DNA from: Varroa destructor
Taxonomy: Eukaryota > Arthropoda > Arachnida > Mesostigmata > Varroidae
NCBI RefSeq assembly: GCF_002443255.2
Contig: NW_019211458.1
Coordinates: forward strand, 31,953,319-32,017,318
Direction of reading: 5' to 3'
Length of the DNA stretch: 64,000 nt
Both the position numbers and the translations under genes were made by a program. The notes beneath the pieces were generated by a model. It was not told the origin of the DNA, did no database searches, and was given only the letters and a program-made list of their open reading frames with translations. Shown here piece after piece: positions 37,131 to 51,697 of the stretch (its first letter is position 1; every line of letters starts with the position of its first letter).

Positions 37131-40100
37131 GCCTTTGCTTGCAGTGTAGAAATTGAGATCAGGAATCCTTTCTGCAATGTCACACCTATAAATTGAGCGA
37201 AATTCCTGAGGAGCGGCGGCAGAGAAGCTCGAATGCCAAACTTATATTATACAGGTGTCTATTTACCGATCTTCAACGTTTGTTTAGGAGTTGCGTAGAA
37301 GGAAAAGATAGCTTTTGCTGGTCAAGAAAAAAACAAAACTCGTTAGAGGGGGTGACGTTCGTAAGGATTCGTGGCACATTTACCACCAGTCTAACTTACT
37401 ACCATGATAGGCTTATAAGCTAGTGAAGAAAAACGTATAATTCAACACAGTGTTAAGAACGAGATGCGAGAGATCTGAGGCTAATATGTTCTGTGTATGT
37501 TATTAGATATGTGTATTCGAAAGACTTAGATAAGCATAATGAGACCAAAAGCAGCATTTACATATGAACTAGCTCGGATGGCAAATTAGTTTTAATTAAC
37601 TTTCGAGGCGTCAGCATCCATATCTTCAACTAACTTATAAAAGATTACAACTTCGAAATAGAACTAGTTGAGTATTTTACATCAGTCTGTGTGTTTTTAC
37701 GTATACTATTATGACAAGTTTTAAGAAGCATAATGTTGCAAGTGCCGATTGAAGGCGAAAAAAAAGCTTCCCTTCAAACTTATGTGGAAACCTAACTATA
37801 CTTGATGGTGTAGTTAGTTTTTTCGGAGAAAGTTTACGAGTGCATTACTTTATATTTGATGCCCAAATATATATACGACCGCTTGTGTAATGCTACACGC
37901 AAGTTCAGCCCGCGCTCGCCTTCGGCTAACCAAGCATCATTGCACTCAAAAAAAATCTGAATTTTAAATATACGAAGTCCAGTTTTTACCGCACGCGGCG
38001 TTTTTATGAAATTTAGTGACGAATACATACGGATAAACTTTCAGCTCTACGTATGGCTTCGTCGAAAGCAGGGTAACACCGCCTTCACTAATTATTCGAC
38101 TACGAATACGAGTTAATCTAAATTTATAATCGAAAAAGTGGCAATAGTACAAAGCTTACTCTTTGCTAACGTAAGTTTTTGTTTGGACGAGTGGTGGCTT
38201 TGTGGTGCATAACTTTTTTTTCTGTGTTCAGTCGACTGACCAAAAGCACTAGTCGGCAGGAGAAGTCAGCTTATGAGCTCTTCTATCGCACTTCAGAGTT
38301 TCAGAAGTGTTTCCTAACTATTCGACGGTTAAGTTGCTCGACGACAGGATCGGCTGTGTACGATTGTCGGAAAATTAACACATAGGAGTCTCTAATTGGC
38401 TGGGACTGAATTATGTACTGGATAGTAGTAGATGTGGGAATCCAAACTGTAATAGTTAAAAGAACTTCCGTTCAGACCACACAAAAAGTAGATTGGGATC
38501 CGATCTGTTTTGTACGCTGTCTAATTTAGATAAAACTAAAACACGAACGGATTTCACTTCTATATATGTTATATATTCACTCTTGTGTCGAACCCTATAC
38601 TGCCGCGTCTTCGTAAAATATGAGATCAGTTAAACACTTATCACATCATTCAGTTGAAGCTACCCAATTACGGAACAGCTTGAATGGGTTTGAAACGGGT
38701 TCTGGAAAGGCACAGCCGAAACAGGCACTAGTGTTAGTGCAATTCGAATAAAGGTATGACACCTTGCGGGCAGTAAGGCTGCATTTATATCTAGCTGGAT
38801 CGACGTTAGGCATAAAAGACATAGCTGAAAGATCATAAATTTCGATCGCGCAAAAAGTTAAAAAATACGAACCCCCAACAATCAAATCTTATTCAGTAAA
38901 TTTGTGCAATAAAAGAGCCACATTAAGCTAGCACACTCTTTATTAAATTACTTTTTGCACAGTGCTTATTCAGCGTGGTAGTACTCGTTAACTTTATCAT
39001 AACTCTTTCGTAGTTTGCAAGGATTTTTACTAGAACAAGTGTTATTTCATATGATAGTTATTCCCTTAGGTTATAACGACAACGAACTTGAATGCTGGTC
39101 ACGGCCGACTTACGTTGATTTATAGCACACCCACCGCCTTAAGAGTTTCTGGTTGCCGATCGAACCTTCGAATGCTACTCGGTTCCCCGACCCAAACTAA
39201 TCGTTCATTGATCTTATAATGGCGCAAGAATACAAATGATCGGCACGTGTAGCGACACCCCTATATGTAAGCCACGTTGCAACAGTTGAAATTCATATGG
39301 GTCTCTTTTATGAAATATACGAAAAGAACCCTTAATCGGACCTATAAAATTGTACTCGGGATCATAATGTGTCAAAAAAACATGACATCCTAATTATTAA
39401 AAGCACCAATGCCCCAGCAAGTAATTACATATCGATCAACTTTTTCCGCCGACTATTTTTGTCATTTTCGAAGTTGGCCTAATATAGGAAAACATGGCTC
39501 GATTCAGATATCAAACGCCGCTTCCATCTGAAAACCTTGGAGACAATATATTGCTATCGATAAATATGTGATAAAAACTATAGTTTATTTTTAAAATTCC
39601 AAGTACACTGGCAGTCTACCAAAAATACCTATGGAAACTTAGTTTTAGGAACGTCCCCAGGAGGACGGTAGAAAATTGTTCGTAGATGGATTTAAAGTTA
39701 CACATCTTAGCTAATACGAGTCGCGTCGTGAGGGCATCGCTGCACTTTAAGGCGGTGCACGCTGACAACAGCAGACGTACTAAAATTGTTGGAGCGCCTT
39801 TATTTGAGCTTATAATCGACCGTTTTGAAGTCAGTGAGTGAGATTTTTATGAAAATTCTCTTTATTTTACAATTTTATTACGGTGGACGCACAAATGCTG
39901 CCTGGGCCTATAAACAGTCGTTCCGTTTACGGTCTGGATGGGTTATGGGAAGAAACGGCCCGGTTAAAGATGGTGTTGTCGCGTTCGTTCTGGAAATCTT
40001 TATGTAAGGGATACTCCTAATAGTGGTCAAGCAATTACGAGAAAAGTTATCGCGAAAGGTAAATAGGATCGTCTCGTGAGCGGGCACGACATCGTTAAGG

Positions 40101-43100
40101 ACCTAAACAACTTCGAAGGAAGCCGGCCACAGAAGAAGCTCGAGGCTTTAGTGGCACACAAATTGACGTAAAACAATTACCTCGATGATACTTTCGTCTG
40201 TAGAACTACAGCGAAACCGAACAATTTCTAAGTGAGAACGGGCAATGAAAACTAGATCACATATGAGAATATCGTGCGGGAATAGGCAAAATGGGAAAAA
40301 GCTTCAGGATCTCTTGTTCGAAGAAGGTGATGCCACGTGTTTGCTCATATTGGAAAAGAATCGTACCGCCCTACACGCAAAAGGATTCGTCTTGGCCCCT
40401 CCTTTCAGCAACTAACAGAACTACGAGGGACGAAAAGCGAAAAAAATTGACCGAATCTGGTATGGCAATGCCAGACCACGTACAACTTTAGCTATTTGGA
40501 AAAAAATTAAGAAAACCTAAATAGGAAACTTGAACGCACCTGCCATATAGCCGGATGTTGCACCATCAGACGATTCCTATTTTGGTCATTGTAGTAGTTT
40601 TACGGTAATGATTTCATGGTGCTACCGGGAAAATGGCAGAACGTCACCAATGAAGATGTTTCTCGTTTAGGTGGTTTACAATGTGAAAAATATTTCTTTC
40701 AATTTTGACGTTAAAACAGTCAATAAATTTTAATCAAAATTTATCGACAACTTTATATATATATATATATACACATAATATGGGACTTGTAATGTATTTC
40801 ATAAAGCTAAATCGGTTTATCAACAATTTTTTTGGAAACTTAAACTGGATAGCAGAACATATTTCTTGAGGGACAGTGAGGCGAATGAAACTTCAGCACA
40901 TTTTCTCTATTTTAAAAAATGCCCACTTCAGATATATCTCTTTTTTTGGCTACTGCTGATATAGCTGTTCTGTGCACACGACGTTATGAGCAAACGTCGG
41001 CTCTTACTGAAACAATAAGAAATTATCAATAATTTCGAAATTACAAGTAGTTCGCGTCGAAGGGTAATTAAGTGATTCAGAGCAACCTTTGGCATTTTCA
41101 AGCCAAATAGTATACAACTGGTTTTTATACTAGCTTGAAAACCCAGAAGCCTATAGGATAATCAGCGATGGAATCAGTAGCAGCAACAGCGGGGTTCTGT
41201 TAGCTATACAGACTGACCAGTTAATTTAGTCAGACATTGGACGAGCTAGTTCGTGAGAATAGACACAGGAATATCAAACTATCTGTTTAAGTTTAATGGT
41301 TGATATAAGGTTAAATCATAATTAAAAAAAAATAATCAACATCAATGAAAATTATAAAAAATACTTCAGGTACTCAGGCAGTCTCGAGCTCGTTTGCAAT
41401 TGCTAGTAGTGGTTGAAGGTCTTCAAAGATCGCGCTTGAATCACCAGATCAAAGTTACACTTGCTTATTTAATGCTAATATCCGCTTGATGGCTAGATAA
41501 TTTGAAATACGTTGTTTAAATACAATCAGTGACGTTCTCTGAAGAAGCGATAGATGTGCGCACTCCAATTTAGTCTTCGACCTTGCAGGTCTTACGTCGC
41601 TCCACGCTAAGGATAACATAGACATCAAAAATGCAACGTGTTATGAAAAAGATCATCATCATTTACAAGAAACAAAGACAAGTATGTGTATTGTCGAATT
41701 ATTACAAGCTTTGCCGTTAAAATCTACACGTAAGTCTATTTTTTTTTTTAAATAGATTCTGCTATGTATAATCATGTCACTCAAAAAGCAGTATTTTCCG
41801 TCTGCTCAATATTTATATGCGGGGGCTCTGTGAGGAATCTATAGTTGGAGCCGTTAAGTTTCTGAACAGTTTTCAGCGTTGATCAGATATGACAGTACAA
41901 TAAGGCAACTGGGGACATAACGCCATGATCGAGCTTGAGTATTCCTCTCTGAGTATATATCTGTTACAGTGTTTAATTACTTGAATAGCTTGTTTCACGT
42001 ATACTACTAACGTGAACTTATAGCAACTTAAGAAAATACGATTTTCGAACCTAGACTTACCGGTACTTTTCGATACTTATTTTTACTAATGTGAGAACGT
42101 ATGAAAGTCAACTTATTATCAGGGATTAAAACTGGTTTTTACGCTGGTTGGCGAGTACACAAACAATGTTTGCCTAAGAAGCTTATTTCAATATGGTGGC
42201 TCTTGCCTTACCCCCGGCCTGCCTGGGGTCAAAGGGCTGAATCGGACCAGATAGATCCGACATGCGGGAACGTCTGGATCTGGCAATCAGCCAGTTATTC
42301 CTCTTCAATTCTCTAACCCTTAACAGTATTCACAACAGTCGTCAAAGCTTAACTGTTTCTCCACGCAGACGAAGCGTGCCTTGTGCACTGCAGTAGTCAT
42401 AGGTGTTTATTACCGCTGCGTTAACGCCGCCAAGTGGTGGAACAAAGTAGGCAGTGAGGTCTTGGTGGAGTGTTATGAAAAATCGTCTTCTATTCGTCTT
42501 TTTTCCTCGTCATTTGTAGCTGCCATTCTTTTCCGGATACCGAACAATTTGTGTTTTAAAAAACTATTCAATCTATTGTCTCGTATTAATTGAAATCTCG
42601 ATCGAATCCCATCCATAGTCGTCAGGTCGACTGTTGTTGATGCCGTTTCAGTTATGAACTGTATAGGGGTTCAATAGGGGAGACGATGTGATATCGAATC
42701 CGCGTGGCGAAGTTCTATCGATGTAGAATGAGGGGAATGTTCCCAAGAACTTTGCCACTCGTTACTATATCTTTTACACTTAATACGTTCCATGATAGTA
42801 TCCCACAGCGCCTGAATAGGCCGTTATGCCACATTAAGAACGTGATGCAAATAGAAAAGCAAGAACCAAAAACCTTCTGCTGAAGTTACCGTTAACCCTA
42901 TACTTATAGCGAATTTTATCTATACTGTTTGATAAATCTGCACACGGCAGAAAACCAAAACGTCTTGGAAAACCCAAACATCGAAATAGTCAGTAAAGAG
43001 CCCCATAACTTTAAACAATACTACTAACTGTCGGAATCTACCTGTATGATCCAGCTGTCAACAAGTAGTTGTCTGGGTCGAAATTCCAAAATAATTATAA

Positions 43101-46100
43101 ATTACTGTTTGCTTCATTTTCTTGAACTTCAAGTAGCCTTTATAAACTTCATAACCAATTTCTAAACCTTTAGACCTATTTACTACTGTGGATTACCCAC
43201 TTTGCCTCATAAAAGTATTCCTCGGGTTTTCCGGAAGTTGTTGGAAAAATGACAACTATAACAACCATTGATTTCGGACAACCAAAGATAAACCGGCCAC
43301 CTATGCCATTATAGTGGTATGAGGTAACAATGAACGCATGCCCGCCATGACAAAAACGTGTCCCAGTTTATCTTGAATACGTAGTATATGTATCTCTTCG
43401 TTTTCACTGCAATTTTAATAAACTGCGGGCCCATTAATAATAAATGCGAAATTTATTAAGAAATACAAGTGTTCTAGCGGCAGCAAGGTATACTTTGGTT
43501 ACTACAATTAAATTTATTGCGAACTATCAAGATTAATCTGTTAAGGGCCAGGCCTTCTAGTATGAATAGTTTGCATGTGCTGCCTTGGACGGCCAAGACT
43601 ATTATCAAAAAAAATATTAGCCACTACTTTACGATTTAAGTGAGCATGGGAAGGTCTTGTAGTAACGTGTAGTACCTACGCAAAAGATAATTACCTCCTT
43701 TTATTTGGTTATTTATATATTAATTTTCCGTGTCGGCTACCTTGACCGTCTAGCTTACATCACAGCGTACTCCATGGCTTTACTCATGGAACCTCCTGTG
43801 AACATATTTCGTCAGAACCGAGTCAACAGGTTGGTCAATTGGTTATGACAACAGACTGGAATGTGTCATGCATTGTGTGTACAAATATTCTATAAAAGTT
43901 TACCTAATATGGCTGTTTTCTCTTGCAGAGAGAAACATTAGAGGCATTGTGGGCGTACTGTTGAAGAGATAAAGGCCACGGCTCCAGTTGTAGGCTCGCA
44001 TAGAGTGGGGTGAAGCGAACGACCGCCATAGACATGCCAGGCCTGTGAGTTGCTTTACTATGCACGTAGAACAAGCCCATTCATACGTGACTAAACGTGT
44101 TTAAGCGTATCAGTGGCCCGTCTAGCCACTCCAGGCCGTTGAGCCAGTGGAGGTATATTGATCCGGTTTGTGTCAATACCCCTCTGCTGTGGCTACACTC
44201 AGGATTTGACTAAACTTGAATAACCACTGTAACTTTGTCTAAAGTGATCAAAGTGATTTTTGATGTTTTACTTAAGTTGCAGGAATACCGATATTCTTGA
44301 GCAGGCGCAGCAGCAACGGACGTTAAACAAAAAACAAAATAGAAACCCTAAAATATTCTACTATTGCTACTTCGTATGTTAAGGCTGATTGTACCTACAA
44401 TAACCAGTTCATGTGTAGCACGGTGTCCGCTCAACGTGAAGCTAGTTGTAAAAATACGGCCATGTATAGAAAATGAAGCTCTGTATATTTCAATACCTAG
44501 TTTATTCTAATAGTGATGTGTTAGATAAAGGAGGTAACTGCCCTTGCGGACTATATTGGTTGGATTATAATGAAAATTGTCAAGTTAGTAAAGGTGTATG
44601 CGACGTTATAAGGTCTTAAATAAGATTAGTGATGAAATGACTCGTTCTCATTTTTAAAGTGCAGGAAAAAAATCATTAAGCGCCTTGTTACCTATAAGAT
44701 AACACCACTAGGATAGCCGGCAGTAGCGTCGCCTTTTAAATACCGCCACTGCTTTATTTCCGTAGGAGTCGGCTATACTTGCAGCTTATGCAGCATCTTA
44801 ATAAGTACGCTTCGCGGAATGAATGCTAATACTTTGGAAAAATGGGGACGACCGCTACTAATGGCGATTTGTCAGGGAACGTGATTTAATCCCGTCAATC
44901 TGAAGTCGATGCGTTCTAATTACATCTATTCAATATGTAAAAAATTTAGCTCTGATTACCTTGCAGAGTACTCGAGAAGATAACAAGCAGATATGTTATT
45001 TAGGCATGATAACCTGGGGACCAACTAACCGCTCCCGGACACGGGTATTTCAATGATTCTCAAACCGAATCTCTTGTCTCTAATTGCTTTACAGTTTAGC
45101 GCGATGACCTTTATTCATTATCATTCTAGACCTGTTTCTTTTTTTCTTATTTGCCTGTATTAGTGTGTGCCAGTAACAAATATTGAGCAGATCTGGTCAC
45201 TAATGTCCGCCTATATACTAGCAACAGAATCGTACGTAGCGTTTGTTTTCATATGTTTTTCATTTTCGATCCTCTAATCCTTTCTAAAAAGTTAATCAAA
45301 CAAAATCTTCAGAAGTACCAAATCATGCTTCACGTACCCGTGCAACACTCTATTTTTATATTCTTTGAATAATTGCAGTTATGGAACATTTTTCTACGAC
45401 AGCCAACACGTCTGGCTAAAGTTGGGGTTCCATCGCCACGCTTATTTGAAACACTCCCGAAGGCTTGCTGAGTTCAAGCCAGTGGATAAACGATCTTCGG
45501 ACCTGTCCACAAGCAAACGAATAATTGTGCCGTTAATGTCTTACATAACGGTTAGCTTTTTCCGTCAAAGAGCAATATATTTGACCTCGCCAAGACAATA
45601 CCTACGGTTTGTTTAAAGGAATGAAGGCTGCATGTTAATCAGAAAGACTACGTTCGATCTTAGCGGTTCCGCAGTCTAGGTTCGCAACCGAAAAGAAACA
45701 CATTTTGTTTCGTGCTGCAAACTAGCCGTTAAAAAAACACTAGATAGAGATGGTATCGCGCGTAATATTCGAAACATAAAGAGATGCATTGCATACAGAT
45801 TTAGGATATCAGTAGGACAACGTAGCGGTGCGGATGCAATGTCGCAGCTCTTATGTATATGAGGAGTAAGTGCCTATCGATATCAAGAGAAATGTTTGTT
45901 GTTTTGTAGAAAGTTCGATAGCGAGCAATGCATGTCTGTTGAATACGATAGAAATCATATATCACACGGTAATACAACAACTAAATCGATGCTTGTTAAA
46001 ATAGACAAAGTTGTTGTTTTACAACACGTGATTAGAGTAAGGTTTAAGGCCCGATGTGCTTGTGAATCAAACGAAAAGATTCTTTCAGAAACTAAAAAAT

Positions 46101-48423
46101 GGGTAGGCTGCTGTTGCGGAAAGCCGAGGCCTGAATCCTATTGAACGCAAATTTCTTTATAGCTAAGAGAGGACGGCAAATGACACGAAGGAGACTAATG
46201 GTGGATTTTGTAAAACGTAACCACAGTTTAACCTCGAATGTTCGTCGAATGTTATTTTTTCGTTATTTACCGGCGTCAAAACCTTTATCTAGGGGCATTT
46301 AACTGCGATCGACTCTGTCGCGGAATAGGTTGTTTCTTAAGTAAGCAACTTATGACCCGTAACCAATTTCTATTCGAAATGTTCTAATAAATTTAATAAG
46401 CATATGTCAGATCAGTGCAACATCGTACAGTCGGCCTATCCGAATTTGTCGGACCGAATTCGAATAGACTACAGATGCGTCATTAACTTATAGGAGATAT
46501 CGCTCTTATTTTTAGATTTAGACTCTGCTAAGGGGCCTAATAGGAACTATGAAATTTTCCATTTAAAGGTTTTCAGATTTTTGTCATGTTCGGCTTTCGT
46601 TGATTTATGTGTAGAACAAGTGGAAATAACGGTCTAGGCGTTATTGTTAAGTGAGTGAAACCATATCGATAGAATTTTTCGAAAATTCGATTTAGCGAAA
46701 ACCTTTTTTGATGCACGATTTTGGCACACGACAAAACACGCTACATGTACTTACTGTAGTCAAATGGCAGTGTGTAAAAGCGGCTTTATGAAGGTGTAGA
46801 TATATTTTTATACTTGCTTATGCTTATCCAAACGATAGCTTGCCGTTTTCGGTACAAATCTGTATATATTTTTCTTCCTTCGGTGCATGCACGACTAGAT
46901 ATAATCAAGTGCATATTCTGGGTGTTTTTACATATACCTATATTTTTGTGGATTTTGAGTGTCCAATGAAACTATATAAAACTGTGTAGCTAGTAACAAA
47001 CATGAACCAAGTTTCTTTTGAATGACACCATAGTGATGAATGAACTATAGTATCAAATTAATTACGTCATGGGTTTAGTAGGCAACTCCTTCGCTTTACT
47101 ACATGCAGACAATCATTTATTTCGCTCTGCCATACGAGACTCCGTCGAGGTTATCAGCGAAGTTTCCGATTCAAAGCAAACGGCCGAAGCTATTTGAGGT
47201 CAGGCCATTAAGAAGGTTCTCTACACAGTCTCTTGTTCACGACCCTGCAACAGCGTCATGGTCCAGTAGCCTTTCGCTATTGCAGGCAGTGGGACATGCG
47301 GGCAAGAACAAGCCCCATGAAGGGTGCAGCCAATCTCTACACGGCAGCACGAGACTTCGACGCAGGTGCATGATATGAAGACTGCTTATCCTATAAGTTT
47401 AGCCCATTCGGTTTGTTCATCTACGCGCTGTGTTGCCGTATCCGCAGATGTTTTCTGCGCATATGGACGAGGAAACTTGTACCGTGTGCATATACTCTAC
47501 GTGGCTGTCGAAGCGGACGCCTACTATAATAATATATATATATAATAAGACTACGCTTCCTAGCCCTCGAAGGAGCCTTTTTGCATAAGAAAATATACGC
47601 AGATGATATTAGAATTGTTGTGTTATCGCAGAAAATGACGACAGCGAATAGAAATGCTAATAGATCGTTCTGAGCCGCATTGCCTTAAAGCACGTTTTAA
47701 GTGCGCTCTGTTTGGCTGTAAAAACCATGTGAGACACATTTTTCATTTAACAGTGAGGGATAAATTGTGCATTTTTTAATCAGCAGGTATAAGTAGATCT
47801 GACCCTTTCATTTGGTTTTCGACGATGGAGGCCGGGTCCGGCTCTTGTGGGGTCTTCTGCGGCATGTCTGCCTGCTGCCGAAGAGACACAAAAGTGGCGT
47901 AGGCCTAAATCTAGACGCACGTAAGTTTTCTTTCTCTAGTGAAAATCCAAATAATAAAAAAGGCGGCAATGTAAATATAACTCTTTCTCCTGCTTTGAAA
48001 TTGATTGCTCCCTATTCTGACAGGTCCTTGAGGCGGCGCTAAACAGAGGGCCTGAAAATTGTTGTATGAATCTTAGCTATAAATTAGTTTCAGAAAACGT
48101 CTTTGTGCCTTATTGTGAGAGATAGTGACATTATGGTACAATAAAAAAAATATAAAGAACAATATATAATGCGCCGGCAGAAAGCAGAAGCATTATTCGG
48201 TCGCGGCAGTGTTCGAAGCATGCAGGACATGGTGAAATTTGATTCAAATTGTGGTAAGGCACAATATGGGTAACTTGTAATCTTGGTGACAAGCATGCCG
48301 CTGCCACTCACAAGACGCGGTACCTGCCATCCAATGCGCATTTAAATTTTTCAGAGGTACTTACCCCGCAGCACTTCTATCCGAAGTGATAATAGTGGTT
48401 TTACTAATGATATTAAGACAGCC
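37131..48423. other. Gene-free stretch with one weak RT-like motif
   Basis: No identifiable gene over about 11 kb. Short (TA)n runs lie at 40754-40771 and 47532-47544. A + frame near 47550-47671 contains Y-A-D-D-I followed by R-I-V-V, resembling the catalytic box of a LINE reverse transcriptase, but no other RT motif was found upstream. Mildly GC-richer patches at 42160-42310, 43960-44180, 47140-47380 and 47812-48042 hold frames of 70-90 codons, none recognised. Confidence 0.5.
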
Positions 48424-49593
48424 TTAAACGAATAAGTGTTCTAACGGTTCGTATATCTCTAATATTACTATTTCAAGTATACCCCAAGATTTATGGTTAA
48501 ATAAAGGAACAGTATATTTTTTATAGTTTCGATTTGTATGTGTTCCTTGGAACATTGTACATATATATATACATACCAGCCAACAAAGCTGAGCTAGTAG
48601 AAACAAGCACTTTACAGCCGTTTGTTCTTCGCTTATATAGATAGACGTGTATTTACGTGTATATTTATTATATATTTGACCTCTTGCAAGTGAGTCATTC
48701 TTATTCGGCGGCTTGGTTTCTTTTAGTATCCTGTAGGTCTCCTCACGTTTATAGAAATTTCCGTTAATTCGAAACGACTGACGACGGGTCACACAGCTTT
48801 CGGCATCTGACGTCACTGGGGGCATCTTGCAGCACAAGTCCGGTATACAAGTCCACACAGATCTCTCGTCGTTCCAAAGCTCGACCTTTTGTAGCGGCAG
48901 TATTCGTTGCGACCGTGGTTATGCACACTGCTCGCTTGGCTAGATTCACACCTGTCTCGAACGGCGAGATGCAAGATTGTTGACCTTTAATGGTTTCTTC
49001 TTGTAAATCAGCACATTTCGCAGCTGCCGACCTACCCTAGTTCATATACCTCTGTAACCGTTAGTTTGCGTACGGTTTTGTTAACGCCCAGGTGACTCCA
49101 ATGGTAGGTTGGAAACACCAAGGCTTTGACCAATTCTGGCAGGGCTAAATGTGATCCTCTTAAACGAGTTCAGTGTACTGTGTCGCTGAGGATGAACCCA
49201 TTGACTACCCATCTTTTCCATCACACCCATGTTATTGCCACCCGCCGAAAACTGACTAGTCAATACGTCCATATTAATGCATAGGGAGCTGTATTTTCAA
49301 GTGCGAGCATACAAATCGGACGATGGATTTTCGAGTTTTACAGTGCCAGCACAGCAAGAGCCTGCCAGACTAGTTTGTTTTGCTTTGACCTGCGGACACG
49401 GCACATTATGCCTTCTCTCAGAACAGCGACAGTGTTCGGCACTCCTTTTCGGTGGGTGTATCTCCGGAAGCGAATGGTAGGCTTCTTTGGCCTCTAATGA
49501 CGGGTACTCCAGCCAACCTGACGTTGGAACTAATTCTTGCCGCTGGCATAAAGTTAGTGAAAGTAACCGATTTCGCGGTTCTTCGGATATCAA
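48424..49593 (-). pseudogene. Unidentified, probably decayed minus-strand coding region
   Basis: One minus-strand frame is unusually open across about 390 codons. Segment 1 runs from 49593 to a TGA at 49297. After eight codons segment 2 starts at an ATG (49270-49272) and runs to a TAA at 49081. A 54-codon gap contains four stops. Segment 3 is open from 48918 to the stop at 48424, about 165 codons, the longest open frame in the window. All segments are in the same frame, with six internal stops where roughly twenty would be expected from the composition. Segment 3 holds paired cysteines (CIPDLCC), a basic central part and a hydrophobic stretch (CLFLLAQLCWLVCIYIC) that overlaps a short TA run, which argues against coding there. 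No domain was recognised and codon use is not clearly biased. Alternative: chance in a GC-richer patch. Opposite-strand frames (49277-49480, 49452-49721) are then shadows. Confidence 0.22.
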
Positions 49594-50959
49594 TCAGTAA
49601 CACACTCAATTTGAATTTGACCCCTAATTCATATAGTAGCTCTCGGTTAGCACACACAGATCTTTCCTCCCGTCTTTCCTACAGGCAACAAGGCTTTCTC
49701 TGGAGGAAAACGCTCGTATAGCTCACAATTGAAATTGTTTCTTGTATTTGTCTCCTGCGCTCGCGAATCAAGGTTTTTGCAGGTACTGTCGTACCTTCGG
49801 TATCATTTTGTCGCGCGATCACCCGCGATCCTCATCTAGGCACTCAAATTCACATTTTCGGCCGAGCTTCTTCTCCTAACACAAACTTTATAGATTAGGA
49901 CAGGGGGTACCGTGAGAGTAACAAGTCTGAAAAAACTGGTTTTATGCTGAAAATTATTCAGCAAGTTTTTCCATAACTTTTTCACGGACTCTCTCAAACA
50001 TCAATGAATACTGTCATTTCGGACAGTTATTTCAATTTGTGAGACGTTTAAGTACCATAATTTTTCCGTTGTTCAAGCTCCACCTAATAAATTCGAAAAA
50101 AAGTTTGTTCTCGTTTTTTGTTTCATAAAGTAGAATATGATGTTTTTTTTCCTGAAAACGATTAGGCTTTTAAAAAAATTGCGAGTACTCACATTACTTA
50201 TTTTCCTGATTTATCGAGCAGCGTATCGTATTTTTTATCAACAGTTTCTACACAGGAATATATATATATATGTATATGTGTATACATGTATGTCAGCAAA
50301 ACAAGAAAAACCTTAATTTTGTGAGATGTTTGCTTAAATCAGTTTTCAATGTAATCTATTACAAGCGACTTTTTTTTTAATTCTATTTCAGACTGCTAGT
50401 ATGTATGAATAAAAGTGAGTTTAGATGTTTTTGTCTATAACAACCTTTTTTATTCAGGCCAAATATTCGATTAAACTGTACTCGGTTTGTACTCTCGTGA
50501 CCTAGCAGACATTGGGATGGAGAGTGGAATGTGGGTGTTTATCTGATTTGTTAAGATTTGCAATCCGTGATGCGTTTTCGACAAGAACCGAACCTATTAA
50601 AAGTACCTATACAAGTAAAAGGTCAACAACACTCGATTTATCAGCAGGCAGACAATAGATCCAAGGACATAAAAGACGTGTCATTGAAGAAGGCCCAATA
50701 ATAATGAAAGAGCGCATTCCTTTGTGCCTTGCTTTGCCGTTGCGAGCAGCGACTGAACTTTTTCCAGCAAATAAATACCAAATGAAAAGCGGCTTGTCGA
50801 CATCGATGTAGAGAGAACCTGATTAATCAACCGATCCGTTAAACGCCACTGGACGCTTAAACATAACTTCATGTCAACTAAAGTGATCTTATGCAAGGAA
50901 CAAATGTAGCAAATTTCTGATTTCACTTTTTCATAAATTTTCCTTCATTGCGTCATCAG

Positions 50960-50988
50960 AAAAAAAAACAAAAAAAAAAAAAAAAAAA
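50960..50988 (+). repeat. A-rich tract (A9-C-A19, roughly)
   Basis: A nearly pure A run of about 29 bases interrupted by one C. It could be the poly-A tail of an old retroposed sequence on the + strand, but I see no AATAAA at the proper distance, no target-site duplication and no recognisable parent sequence upstream. Confidence 0.85.
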
Positions 50989-51651
50989 GTAAAAATTAAC
51001 TATACCGAATATTGATCAGTTCTTGTATGCTTTGATCCCATATAAGAAGTCCTTGGACAATTAGGTGTTATTTAGAGCGTTCTTTTTGCAGGAAGCCGTG
51101 GGAGTATTTTGAGTCCCTTGCAGGACGGACGTCGTTTCCGTTTGGCCTTGATGTTTTACTGGCGAGAAACATTCAGGTCAATTACACATGGTGAGAGTCG
51201 CGAAAGATCAAGAGAAGTGAGCGCGTCTCGTAAATTGTTTGTGTTAGGGTCGAAAACGGTTCCACAGTACTTATTGCCTACAAGCTTGCATCGGTGGGGT
51301 CTAGCATCAGGCGGGAGCTGATGGTAGTCGGCGCTTAGGCGTTGAAAAGAAGGCTTTTATTTCAACGGAGTTCAAGTAGTCGAGTGAAATGAGAGACCTA
51401 TACGACACATTTGCCTCTGCGGCAAATTACTGGAATGCCCATAGCAATGTCTTGGCAGTTGGCGACGGTGAAGGCGAGAAAAATCATTACAGGCCGATGT
51501 TGGACCGTAGTCTTCTTCTAAAACCTGCTGAAGGGTGTGGTGCTTCAATTCAGATATTTTTACGACGGTAGTTACAATTCAAGCGGCTTTCGCTTATTGC
51601 TATACGACGAACTTAAACACTATTATTTACAGTTGCTGTAAGTGCTGTTCA

Positions 51652-51697
51652 GGTTTATTGAACGGCTTCAATATTTATAACGGTTTATTCAACGGCT
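51652..51697. repeat. 16-bp direct repeat, period 30
   Basis: GGTTTATTGAACGGCT at 51652-51667 recurs with one mismatch at 51682-51697. AACGG also occurs between them, suggesting a decayed 30-bp tandem duplication. Confidence 0.6.

Noticed and set aside
50681..50988. Processed pseudogene or SINE ending in the A-rich tract
   Set aside because: No polyadenylation signal at proper spacing, no target-site duplication, no tRNA-like promoter and no recognisable parent gene.
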